NCBI GenBank assembly: GCA_002696885.1
Contig: NZSO01000056.1
Location: forward strand, 1-7,009
Direction of reading: 5' to 3'
Source: Verrucomicrobiales bacterium
GTDB taxonomy: Bacteria; Verrucomicrobiota; Verrucomicrobiia; Verrucomicrobiales; DEV007
Length of the DNA stretch: 7,009 nt
Both the position numbers and the translations under genes were made by a program. Shown piece by piece: positions 1 through 5,401 of this stretch. The notes beneath the pieces were generated by a model. That model was not told the DNA's origin. It did not search any database and saw only the letters and a list, made by a program, of their open reading frames with translations. The stretch's first letter is position 1. Each line of letters opens with the position of its first letter.

Positions 1-1583
1 CCTTGTTTTTTTGCGATAGCCGCCAAATTATTGAATATTCTGCAAGCATCCTTAGCCGCTTTGGCATTAATATTATAGGAGTGACATTTTTGGAAATCAA
101 AATTAGCTCTATAAGCAAACATCCAAGCTCTGATCATCGGTTGAAAATCTGAGGAGTCATCTTTATGAGTAAACTCAGATGAATTAAGTTGAATTTTCTT
201 GTCAAAAATACCGCGACCTTGGATCAAGGCTATACAAACTAAAACTTCGTTAAGACAATCATTCTCCCCGGATTCTATTATCATTCTTGCCAACCTTGGA
301 TGTACTGGATACGAAACCATCATCTTTCCTATATCGGTAATCCTTTCTGACTCCCTCTCTAATGCGTTCAATGAAATAAGAATATCTTTGGCATTTCCTA
401 TTGCCTCATCTGAAGGCGGATCGAGCCAATCCAAATCCATAATAAATTTCGAACCTGAATGAAATGCACTTAACAATAAAAAAACCTCTGTCAGATCCAA
501 CCTTTTTATTTCCGGCAGCAAATATTTCTCCCTATTTAGGCTTTCAGACTCAGACCAAAGCCTTATACAAATGCCTGGGCGAACTCTACCTGCACGACCA
601 GCCCTCTGATCTGCTGATGCAATTGAAATCTTTTTTAATAACAAGGTGTTAATACCTCTTGATTCATCGAATGATGGTATTCTTGCAAGCCCACAATCGA
701 TAACAATTTCCACCCCTTCAATTGTAAGTGAAGTCTCTGCAAGATTAGTTGAAACAATTATTTTTCTTTTATCACTAATCTCTAGTGCAATTTCCTGATT
801 CCTAGGATTAAGTTCGCCATATAAAGGTACTATAACACATTCTTTTAATTGCTTTATTAGCTTGAGTTTCTCAATAGTTTTCTTTATTTCAAAGACCCCT
901 GGAAGAAAGATTAAAACATCGCCTTTCAAATCTTTTTTAATAATTTCTGTTTTTACTGCTTTAGTAACAGAATCGACAATTGTTTGTGAATTAACACGTG
1001 CATTAAGATGACGAATTTCAACAGGATAAGCCTTACCTGAAGATTTAAGTGTTTGGGAGTTTTCCAAATACTTAGAGATAGAGGAAGAAGCTAATGTCGC
1101 AGACATGACAATAATCTTTAAATCAGGTCGATTTTCATCCTGCATTTTTTTTGATAACGCTAATAGAACATCCGAGTAAATATGACGTTCATGAAACTCA
1201 TCAAATACAATTACTCCAACGTGGGATAGCAATGGATCGGAAATCAATTCTCTAATCAATATTCCCTCGGTTACAAAACGGACTTTAGTGACATTGGATA
1301 CCAATTTTTCAAAACGTATTTGATAGCCAATTTCTTCGCCTATTTTACTTCCTCTTTCACTGGCAACCCGTCTTGCCAACATTTTTGCTGCAACCCTGCG
1401 AGGTTGTAAAACGACTATCTCTCCAGATTTTATAACTCCACTATTTATTAAAATTTGCGGAAGTTGCGTAGATTTTCCAGATCCTGTAGGAGCCTCGATG
1501 ATTAAGCGAGCCTTATTGGCAGCATGAAGATACTCAATAACACTTTCTTCAATCTCATAAATCGGTAACTTTTTTTTTCCCAC
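1..1583 (-). CDS. hrpB: HrpB-like DEAH-box ATP-dependent helicase (partial, C-terminus outside window)
   Basis: The frame is open from the GTG at 1583 to the window edge (527 complete codons). Seen in order: Walker A APTGSGKST (residues 31-39), QPRR (60-63), GYQIRFE (86-92), VTEGIL (104-109), motif II DEFHERH (128-134), motif III S-A-T (161-163), motif V STNLAETSLTI (278-288) and motif VI QRAGRAGR (326-333). A ratchet/winged-helix part follows, with LDWLDPPSDEA and a PVHPRLARM stretch. This set, with DEFH rather than DEAH, fits the HrpB branch of the HrpA/HrpB superfamily 2 helicases, usually about 800 residues or more, so roughly a third is missing here. The family is an NTP-dependent nucleic-acid helicase whose role in most bacteria is unclear. 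GTG is chosen because an in-frame TAA lies 18 bases before it and the next ATG falls after Walker A. A weak GAGAG precedes it. It is divergent from the tatA pair. HrpA is the alternative but is much longer and less similar. Confidence 0.87.
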   Translation of the reverse strand, partial: MGKKKLPIYEIEESVIEYLHAANKARLIIEAPTGSGKSTQLPQILINSGVIKSGEIVVLQPRRVAAKMLARRVASERGSKIGEEIGYQIRFEKLVSNVTKVRFVTEGILIRELISDPLLSHVGVIVFDEFHERHIYSDVLLALSKKMQDENRPDLKIIVMSATLASSSISKYLENSQTLKSSGKAYPVEIRHLNARVNSQTIVDSVTKAVKTEIIKKDLKGDVLIFLPGVFEIKKTIEKLKLIKQLKECVIVPLYGELNPRNQEIALEISDKRKIIVSTNLAETSLTIEGVEIVIDCGLARIPSFDESRGINTLLLKKISIASADQRAGRAGRVRPGICIRLWSESESLNREKYLLPEIKRLDLTEVFLLLSAFHSGSKFIMDLDWLDPPSDEAIGNAKDILISLNALERESERITDIGKMMVSYPVHPRLARMIIESGENDCLNEVLVCIALIQGRGIFDKKIQLNSSEFTHKDDSSDFQPMIRAWMFAYRANFDFQKCHSYNINAKAAKDACRIFNNLAAIAKKQ

Positions 1584-1642
1584 AGTAAAATATCTCTCAA
1601 TTTACCCTAATTTCGGATTTCAAAGTAAATCGAACTTTCTTT

Positions 1643-1671
1643 TTGCGCCAGACTATAAAACCCTCTAAAAT
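1643..1671 (+). promoter_or_regulatory. Candidate promoter for the tatA pair
   Basis: TTGCGC (1643-1648), a 17-base spacer and TAAAAT (1666-1671) precede the first tatA. The -35 matches in only three positions. A start near 1678 would make the mRNA almost leaderless, which would agree with the lack of a Shine-Dalgarno sequence before the ATG at 1680. An alternative -10 is TATAAA at 1654-1659, with no good -35. The evidence is weak. Confidence 0.28.
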
Positions 1672-1680
1672 ACTTATAAA
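1652..1680 (-). promoter_or_regulatory. Candidate promoter for the hrpB-like gene
   Basis: On the minus strand TTTATA (1675-1680) and TATAGT (1652-1657) are separated by 17 bases, matching the sigma-70 boxes at 4/6 and 5/6. Transcription would begin near 1645 and leave a leader of about 60 bases before the GTG. The same bases also carry a plus-strand TATAAA, so the divergent promoters may overlap. The region is AT-rich, so chance matches are likely. Confidence 0.33.
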
Positions 1681-1901
1681 TGATTAATTCAGATTTACTA
1701 GCATTTACCCTCGGAGGGCCAGAGGTGATCATTGTTCTTGTTCTTATATTGTTACTTTTTGGAGCAAAGAGAATACCAAAACTTGCAAAAAGCATAGGTC
1801 AAGCAACAGGTGAACTAAAAAAAGGCCGCCTTGAATCAGAAAGAGAAATTAGTGATGCAAAAAAGTCCTCTGAAGGAGAAGAATCATCAAAAGAGGAGTA
1901 A
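1680..1901 (+). CDS. tatA: Twin-arginine translocase subunit TatA/TatE (first copy)
   Basis: This 73-residue protein has the TatA plan. A short N-terminus ends in LGGPE (11-15), with Glu15 as the conserved polar residue of the membrane helix. A hydrophobic helix (16-26) leads to the FG hinge (Phe27-Gly28) exactly 12 residues after Glu15, as in E. coli TatA between Gln8 and Phe20. Then come an amphipathic helix, AKRIPKLAKSIGQ onward (29-48), and a charged tail rich in Glu, Ser and Lys. TatA oligomers form the pore or membrane-thinning element of the Tat pathway, which exports folded proteins bearing a twin-arginine signal. It lies 9 bases upstream of a second tatA, probably in the same transcript. 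No tatC is in the window. No Shine-Dalgarno sequence is visible before the ATG. TatA and TatE cannot be told apart from sequence, and TatB is unlikely because the cytoplasmic tail is too short. Confidence 0.9.
   Translation: MINSDLLAFTLGGPEVIIVLVLILLLFGAKRIPKLAKSIGQATGELKKGRLESEREISDAKKSSEGEESSKEE
1893..1898 (+). promoter_or_regulatory. Ribosome binding site candidate for the second tatA
   Basis: GAGGAG, placed just before the TAA of the first tatA, is the only clear Shine-Dalgarno-like sequence in the window. It ends 12 bases before the ATG at 1911, somewhat farther than the usual 5-9. It lies in the Glu-Glu codons of the first gene, so it may reflect coding need. It suggests translational coupling of the two genes. 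Confidence 0.4.
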
Positions 1902-1910
1902 AATAGTTTC

Positions 1911-2147
1911 ATGAATTTTTTTAACTTAATAGCTTTTGCTCTGGGCGGTCCCGAAATAATCGGAATAGGCATCATTGTACTTTTACTATTTGGGGCGAAA
2001 AAACTTCCTGAACTTGCTCGTGGAATAGGTAAAGCCTCTGGTGAATTTAAAAAAGCTCAAAACGAATTCAAACATTCTCTTGAAGCAGCCGAAGAGGAAG
2101 CCATAAAGGATGAATCAGAAAAAGAGAGTTCATCAAGCTCTTCCTAG
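1911..2147 (+). CDS. tatA: Twin-arginine translocase subunit TatA/TatE (second copy)
   Basis: A paralogue of the gene just upstream, 78 residues long. It has the same frame of features: LGGPE (11-15), a membrane helix (16-26), the FG hinge (27-28) 12 residues after Glu15, and an amphipathic stretch AKKLPELARGIGKASGEFKK (29-48). This stretch is closer to the general TatA consensus than that of copy one. The tail is acidic and ends in six serines. The expected role is the TatA component of twin-arginine export in the inner membrane. The tandem pair probably arose by duplication, since the first 48 residues align without gaps while the tails have diverged. Its TAG stop (2145-2147) overlaps the stop codon of argA on the other strand within CTAG, so no spacer remains for a terminator after this gene. 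Confidence 0.91.
   Translation: MNFFNLIAFALGGPEIIGIGIIVLLLFGAKKLPELARGIGKASGEFKKAQNEFKHSLEAAEEEAIKDESEKESSSSSS
2118..2141 (-). terminator. Possible weak intrinsic terminator of argA, inside the second tatA
   Basis: Read on the minus strand directly after the argA stop, AGAG-C-TT, loop GATG, then AACTCT forms a six-pair stem with one bulged C (2125-2141). It is followed by CTTTTTC. The stem is short and has no long GC run, so efficiency would be low. It lies wholly within the codons for the C-terminal tail of the second TatA, the only place left because the two genes overlap at their stops. Confidence 0.28.
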
Positions 2148-3358
2148 TTTAACTGACTAAAAAATACTTTCGAATTCCTTCCGCTTTCCATTAATTTTTT
2201 TCTTCGCTGATCAGGCAATATTAGAGCGTCAGACTTCTCCCACTTCATTTTTTCAAAAAAACCTGCAGCTTGTGTCGATAGGGCAAAGATTTTAGACATC
2301 CCTTTCTTTTTGGCAGTTTCAACAGCATGGCTAACAAGCCTTTTACCATAACCTACTCCCTCGTGTGATTTTTTCACAAACAAGCATGCTAATTCGGCTA
2401 AATCATCAATGATGTGAATCGCAACGGTTCCAACAACATTACCATCAATTTCTAAAACATAGAAATCTTTGATTATTGAATTTAGCTCTGACAGACTTCT
2501 CGGTAATAATTCGTCTTCTAGTATTGCCGATTGAATTATGGAAATCACCTCAGAAACATCACCTTCATCAGCTGAACGAATCAATCCATACGGGTCACGA
2601 TGAATCATAATTCCCACACCCTCATTGCTGAAAAGCTCAGCCAAAATCGCATAGTCGCTAAAACCATTAAGTATATGAACCCTATCAATTGCTTTACTGA
2701 AACTATTTGCTGCAGTTAAGAGAATTTCTGATAGGCGTGAACCTGATATATCTTCATTCTGTGCAAGCTTAGTTGCCTCGGTTACGGAATACTCGTTTTT
2801 ATCGGTTTGATTGAGTATTTTTGGCTCAACTAACATTATTACTTTTGATGAACCCATAGACAACCCCACGGAAAATGCCAATGAATCAGAATCAAGTATA
2901 AAGTTACTACCCAACGTATCAAATCCAATAGAAGGCACTATTGGTACAATTCCCTTATCTAGAAGAGCACTTAAGCTTGGCTCATCAATTTTTTCTACCT
3001 TTCCATCATGGGGGTAATCTACTCCCTCTATAACCCCTTTACCTCTTGCTATAACAGCATTTACAGTGGCCACCTTGAGACCAACAGCTGTTAATTCTCT
3101 CATTAAGATATTGGTAAGTTTCGAACTTTCATTTAATCCCAACTCCAACTGCTCTTCACTTGTAGGTTTACACTCGTGAATTAGAGAATCATGAACAATT
3201 ATAAAATTGATTTTTAATGAATTTAATACAGCTAAATCTAGGACTACATTCGAGAAGTTATCAGAATGCACTACAGATCCATCAATTTTGATTACAAATA
3301 GTTTGTTTCTAAACTGAGGAACATAATGAAGAATCCCCCTTAGGTCTCCAAATTCCAT
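2144..3358 (-). CDS. argA: N-acetylglutamate synthase (amino-acid N-acetyltransferase)
   Basis: The 404-residue product has the two-domain form of bacterial ArgA (443 in E. coli). An amino-acid-kinase-like domain (about 18-252) begins at FVIKIDGS (21-28) and has GVDYPHDGKVEKID (112-125), aligning with the GVDYCHSG segment of E. coli ArgA. It ends with a FSDYAILAELFSNEGVGI stretch (233-250). A GNAT domain follows (257 to about 398), with the acetyl-CoA loop EGVGYGKRLV (333-342), PRSLSEL (286-292) and a closing RNSKV (394-398). The enzyme transfers acetyl from acetyl-CoA to glutamate, the first step of arginine synthesis. The kinase-like domain usually serves arginine feedback control and is not catalytic. 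The ATG at 3358 lacks a clear Shine-Dalgarno sequence. The gene lies 79 bases downstream of an orphan regulator on the same strand, and its TAG overlaps the stop of the second tatA. ArgB is excluded by the GNAT domain. Confidence 0.9.
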   Translation of the reverse strand: MEFGDLRGILHYVPQFRNKLFVIKIDGSVVHSDNFSNVVLDLAVLNSLKINFIIVHDSLIHECKPTSEEQLELGLNESSKLTNILMRELTAVGLKVATVNAVIARGKGVIEGVDYPHDGKVEKIDEPSLSALLDKGIVPIVPSIGFDTLGSNFILDSDSLAFSVGLSMGSSKVIMLVEPKILNQTDKNEYSVTEATKLAQNEDISGSRLSEILLTAANSFSKAIDRVHILNGFSDYAILAELFSNEGVGIMIHRDPYGLIRSADEGDVSEVISIIQSAILEDELLPRSLSELNSIIKDFYVLEIDGNVVGTVAIHIIDDLAELACLFVKKSHEGVGYGKRLVSHAVETAKKKGMSKIFALSTQAAGFFEKMKWEKSDALILPDQRRKKLMESGRNSKVFFSQLN

Positions 3359-3366
3359 ACTCTAAT

Positions 3367-3395
3367 ATTATTCAAATCATTCTTAACACAATCAA
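3367..3395 (-). promoter_or_regulatory. Candidate promoter for argA
   Basis: On the minus strand TTGATT (3390-3395) and AATAAT (3367-3372) are spaced by 17 bases, matching 4/6 and 5/6 positions. Transcription would begin about 3360, only a couple of bases before the ATG, giving a nearly leaderless mRNA. This would explain the absence of a Shine-Dalgarno sequence. If it is false, argA would be read from the regulator upstream. Confidence 0.35.
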
Positions 3396-3437
3396 TCTTG
3401 TATTAAATATTGAGAATATAATTAAACCGATCAGTTA

Positions 3438-4007
3438 TCATGCAGAGGCTTCTTGCCCAGCACCTTTGTGACCTAAAATTTTAACTGTTCTATTGAGCTG
3501 CTCGAATTCTATTGGTTTTTTAATAACTGTTACAGGACCTATTGCGAGAATCTTACTCAATATTTCGCTGTCTGGATAGCCCGTTATAATGACTATTGGC
3601 AGCTCTGGATGAATAGACTTTAGCTTGACGTAAAGTTCGTCACCAGAAATATCCGGTAGTTTGAGATCTAGAAAGACTAGATCGAAATCCTGCTTCTCAG
3701 CAAATGCTATAGCTTCAGCTCCAGATCCGACTACAACACGACCAAAACCAGCCTTCTTTAAAAACTGTTTAAATAACGTTTGCAGAGCAGGATCATCATC
3801 AATAACTAAAACGGTTGGCTGTCCACCCTCCTCTTTTTTTAAAACTTCTGTATCCAGCAGACTTCTTTTAATTCTCCATCGCCCCCCTATCTGAATGGCT
3901 GGCAACTGACCTCTCTGTACAAGATAGTAAACCGTTGGCAGTGGTATTCTAAGATATTCTGCAGTTTCTTTAACCGTCATTAATTCTGGAGAGTCTTCAG
4001 CTGGCAT
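3438..4007 (-). CDS. Orphan response regulator: excisionase-type HTH followed by a receiver domain
   Basis: The 189-residue protein has an N-terminal MerR/excisionase-like helix-turn-helix (about 9-55): LMTVKETAEYLRIPLPTVYY, then GQLPAIQIGGRWRIKRSLLD, the usual pattern of helix_turn_helix family 17. A two-component receiver domain follows (about 65-178). Its acidic pocket is Asp70-Asp71, the phosphoacceptor is Asp114 in VFLDLKLPD, the switch threonine is Thr142 in IITGYP, and the conserved lysine is Lys164 before Pro165. All residues needed for phosphorylation are present. The domain order is the reverse of classical regulators, where the receiver comes first. No histidine kinase is nearby, so it is an orphan here. 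It probably binds DNA or a partner in a phosphorylation-dependent way; its targets are unknown. The ATG has no Shine-Dalgarno sequence, and a consensus TATAAT lies 27 bases upstream. It might share a transcript with argA, 79 bases downstream. Confidence 0.85.
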   Translation of the reverse strand: MPAEDSPELMTVKETAEYLRIPLPTVYYLVQRGQLPAIQIGGRWRIKRSLLDTEVLKKEEGGQPTVLVIDDDPALQTLFKQFLKKAGFGRVVVGSGAEAIAFAEKQDFDLVFLDLKLPDISGDELYVKLKSIHPELPIVIITGYPDSEILSKILAIGPVTVIKKPIEFEQLNRTVKILGHKGAGQEASA

Positions 4008-4021
4008 CGAAATTATCTATT

Positions 4022-4050
4022 TTGAGAATTTATATTATAATTAATATAAT
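4022..4050 (+). promoter_or_regulatory. Strong sigma-70-like promoter, plus strand
   Basis: TTGAGA (4022-4027, 5/6), a spacer of exactly 17 bases and a perfect TATAAT (4045-4050) form the best promoter in the window. The predicted start is near 4057. Transcription would run into the aminotransferase gene after a leader of about 268 bases, or into a short RNA if it ends earlier. The area is AT-rich, but two near-consensus boxes at ideal spacing are less likely by chance. Confidence 0.5.
4034..4039 (-). promoter_or_regulatory. -10 element for the HTH-receiver regulator
   Basis: A perfect TATAAT on the minus strand ends 27 bases before the regulator ATG. The expected start is near 4027 with a leader of about 20 bases. 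No convincing -35 is seen (the best is TAAATA at 18-base spacing). The box is one half of an AT-rich dyad at 4034-4050 whose other half is the -10 of the plus-strand promoter. Confidence 0.38.
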
Positions 4051-4265
4051 GATGTGATATTTAATGATTTATAAAAAGACCAAAAAATATGGTTATTTAT
4101 GATATTTATAGATCTCTTTCAACCCGACACAAGTAAATTTCACGTTATTTGGTTTATTTATTGCAAATTATCACTTCTGAGAAAACGGAGTAATCATTTT
4201 ATCAGCTTAAAGGTGAATCACTTTCAACAAATTTGTGAAAAATAAGACTCAAATTAGGCAAAAGT

Positions 4266-4293
4266 CGTACTTGAAAGAATCTTTCTTTGTACG
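4266..4293 (+). promoter_or_regulatory. Imperfect hairpin or operator upstream of the aminotransferase
   Basis: CGTAC and GTACG enclose GAAAG-aat-CTTTC, with TT on one side and TTT on the other as an internal loop, giving ten pairs over 28 bases. It ends 31 bases before the ATG. It could be an RNA stem in the leader or a dimer-binding DNA dyad. No run of T follows, so it is not an intrinsic terminator. The dyad is certain; its function is not known. Confidence 0.42.
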
Positions 4294-4324
4294 AAGTCTA
4301 CATTAAGATCAATCAAACCAAACT

Positions 4325-5401
4325 ATGAGCTCAATTAAATTATACAATCCAGGTCCAGTAAATGTATCCACAGATACCTATCAGGCCATGTCTTCAGCTA
4401 TGATTGGCCACCGAGGCAGTGATTTTGTAAACCTCTACTCCGATATTCATCCCAAACTCCAGAAGCTTTTTGGTACTAATTCACCAGTCTATTTGAGCAC
4501 ATCATCTGCTTGGGGAATAATGGAGGCTGCAGTAAGAAATCTTTCAACGAAAAAAGTTCTTAATTGTTGTAATGGGGCATTTTCCGACAAGTGGTTGGAC
4601 GTTTCACAAAGATGTGGATTGGAAGCTGAGTCATTATCTGCCGAGTGGGGCTCACCTATTGATCCAGTCGAGCTAGATAAAAAACTTTCAACCGGTGAAT
4701 TTGATCTCGTCACTTTAGTTCACAACGAGACTTCAACAGGGGTTATGAATCCCCTCAAGGAGATTGCAAACGTCGTTTCTAAATATGATGACGTATTATT
4801 AGTCTTAGATACAGTTTCATCTTTTTCGGTTGTTCCTATTGATGCCGATGAACTTGGTATTGACGTCGTCCTAACGGGCTCCCAAAAAGCTTTAGCTCTA
4901 CCACCAGGGCTAGCTTTATTTACTGTGTCTGACAATGCATTGGAAAAGGCTAAATCAACCCCAAACCGAGGGTATTACTTTGACTTTCTTGAATTTCACA
5001 AAAACTGGGAAAAAATGATGACTCCAAGCACTCCATGTATTTCTCTATTGTATGGTTTACAGCATCAGCTAAATAAAATTTTTGATGAGGGTTTAGATGC
5101 TAGATTTGAAAGACACGAAAAACTAAACCAAATGGTTCACGATTGGGTGCAACTCCATGAATTCAATCACTTTGCACCTGAAGGATTTAGATCAAAATCC
5201 CTAACTTGCGTAGCGAATAATAAAAATATCGATGTCCCTGCATGGATTAAGAGAATGCGTGAAAAACACTCTTTAATAATTAATGGGGGTTACGGGAAAA
5301 TTAAGGGATCAACTTTCAGAATTTCAAATATGGGAGATGAATCCGTTGAAACAATTCAACAAATGCTAGAAGCTATTACTGATACTTTAGAGGACTCTTA
5401 A
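4325..5401 (+). CDS. Class V PLP-dependent aminotransferase, alanine/serine-glyoxylate type
   Basis: The 358-residue length is normal for the family. Seen: NPGPVNVS (8-15), GHRGSDF (28-34), HNETSTGV (133-140), LDTVSS (161-166) with Asp162 expected to hold the pyridine nitrogen, and TGSQKALALPPG (184-195) with Lys188 as the Schiff-base lysine. Arg332 in FRISNMG should bind the substrate carboxylate. This pattern matches alanine-glyoxylate, serine-glyoxylate and serine-pyruvate aminotransferases. The enzyme should move an amino group from alanine or serine to glyoxylate or a similar keto acid in the cytoplasm. Some relatives serve in serine or ureidoglycine metabolism, and sequence alone does not settle the substrate. 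The usual small Gly/Ser phosphate-binding stretch reads STSSAWGIMEA (58-68), with an unusual Trp. There is no Shine-Dalgarno sequence before the ATG. The TAA overlaps the stop of the convergent gene by four bases (TTAA). Confidence 0.87.
   Translation: MSSIKLYNPGPVNVSTDTYQAMSSAMIGHRGSDFVNLYSDIHPKLQKLFGTNSPVYLSTSSAWGIMEAAVRNLSTKKVLNCCNGAFSDKWLDVSQRCGLEAESLSAEWGSPIDPVELDKKLSTGEFDLVTLVHNETSTGVMNPLKEIANVVSKYDDVLLVLDTVSSFSVVPIDADELGIDVVLTGSQKALALPPGLALFTVSDNALEKAKSTPNRGYYFDFLEFHKNWEKMMTPSTPCISLLYGLQHQLNKIFDEGLDARFERHEKLNQMVHDWVQLHEFNHFAPEGFRSKSLTCVANNKNIDVPAWIKRMREKHSLIINGGYGKIKGSTFRISNMGDESVETIQQMLEAITDTLEDS

Larger units (their letters stand above)
4008..4324. other. Divergent intergenic region between the regulator and the aminotransferase (317 bp)
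   Basis: No gene of normal size is present. The left part (about 4022-4100) is extremely AT-rich and holds promoter elements in both directions. The centre has short palindromes: TTCT-G-AGAA at 4176-4184, GTGA-A-TCAC at 4213-4221, and CAAATTTG with flanking TTCA/TGAA arms at 4223-4239. The right part has an imperfect hairpin at 4266-4293. Two tiny overlapping reading frames begin at 4064 (12 codons) and 4089 (15 codons). No tRNA or known riboswitch core was recognised by eye. Confidence 0.6.

Noticed and set aside
199..652. Two plus-strand open frames (199-462 and 464-652)
   Set aside because: Both lie opposite the HrpB-like gene, whose frame is continuous and carries helicase motifs IV-VI and the ratchet domain. 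Their translations show no family features.
1607..1795. Minus-strand frame of 62 codons over the first tatA
   Set aside because: It is the antisense of a convincing TatA membrane helix and the spacer before it, with no motif of its own.
2811..3017. Plus-strand frame of 68 codons inside argA
   Set aside because: It is antisense to the well-matched kinase-like domain of ArgA and has no recognisable content.
3425..3440. Palindromic AACCGATCAGTT just after the regulator stop as a terminator
   Set aside because: The dyad has a central mismatch and no loop, and no T run follows on the minus strand.
3661..3894. Plus-strand frame of 77 codons inside the response regulator
   Set aside because: The minus-strand gene has two clear domains here; the opposite frame is low-complexity and unsupported.
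3438..4007. A prophage or integrative element marked by an excisionase-like protein
   Set aside because: The HTH is joined to a complete receiver domain, and no integrase, attachment repeats or phage genes are present. The neighbours are housekeeping genes.
4489..4935. Minus-strand frames of 74 and 71 codons inside the aminotransferase
   Set aside because: They oppose the catalytic core including Lys188; neither has a start signal or family features.
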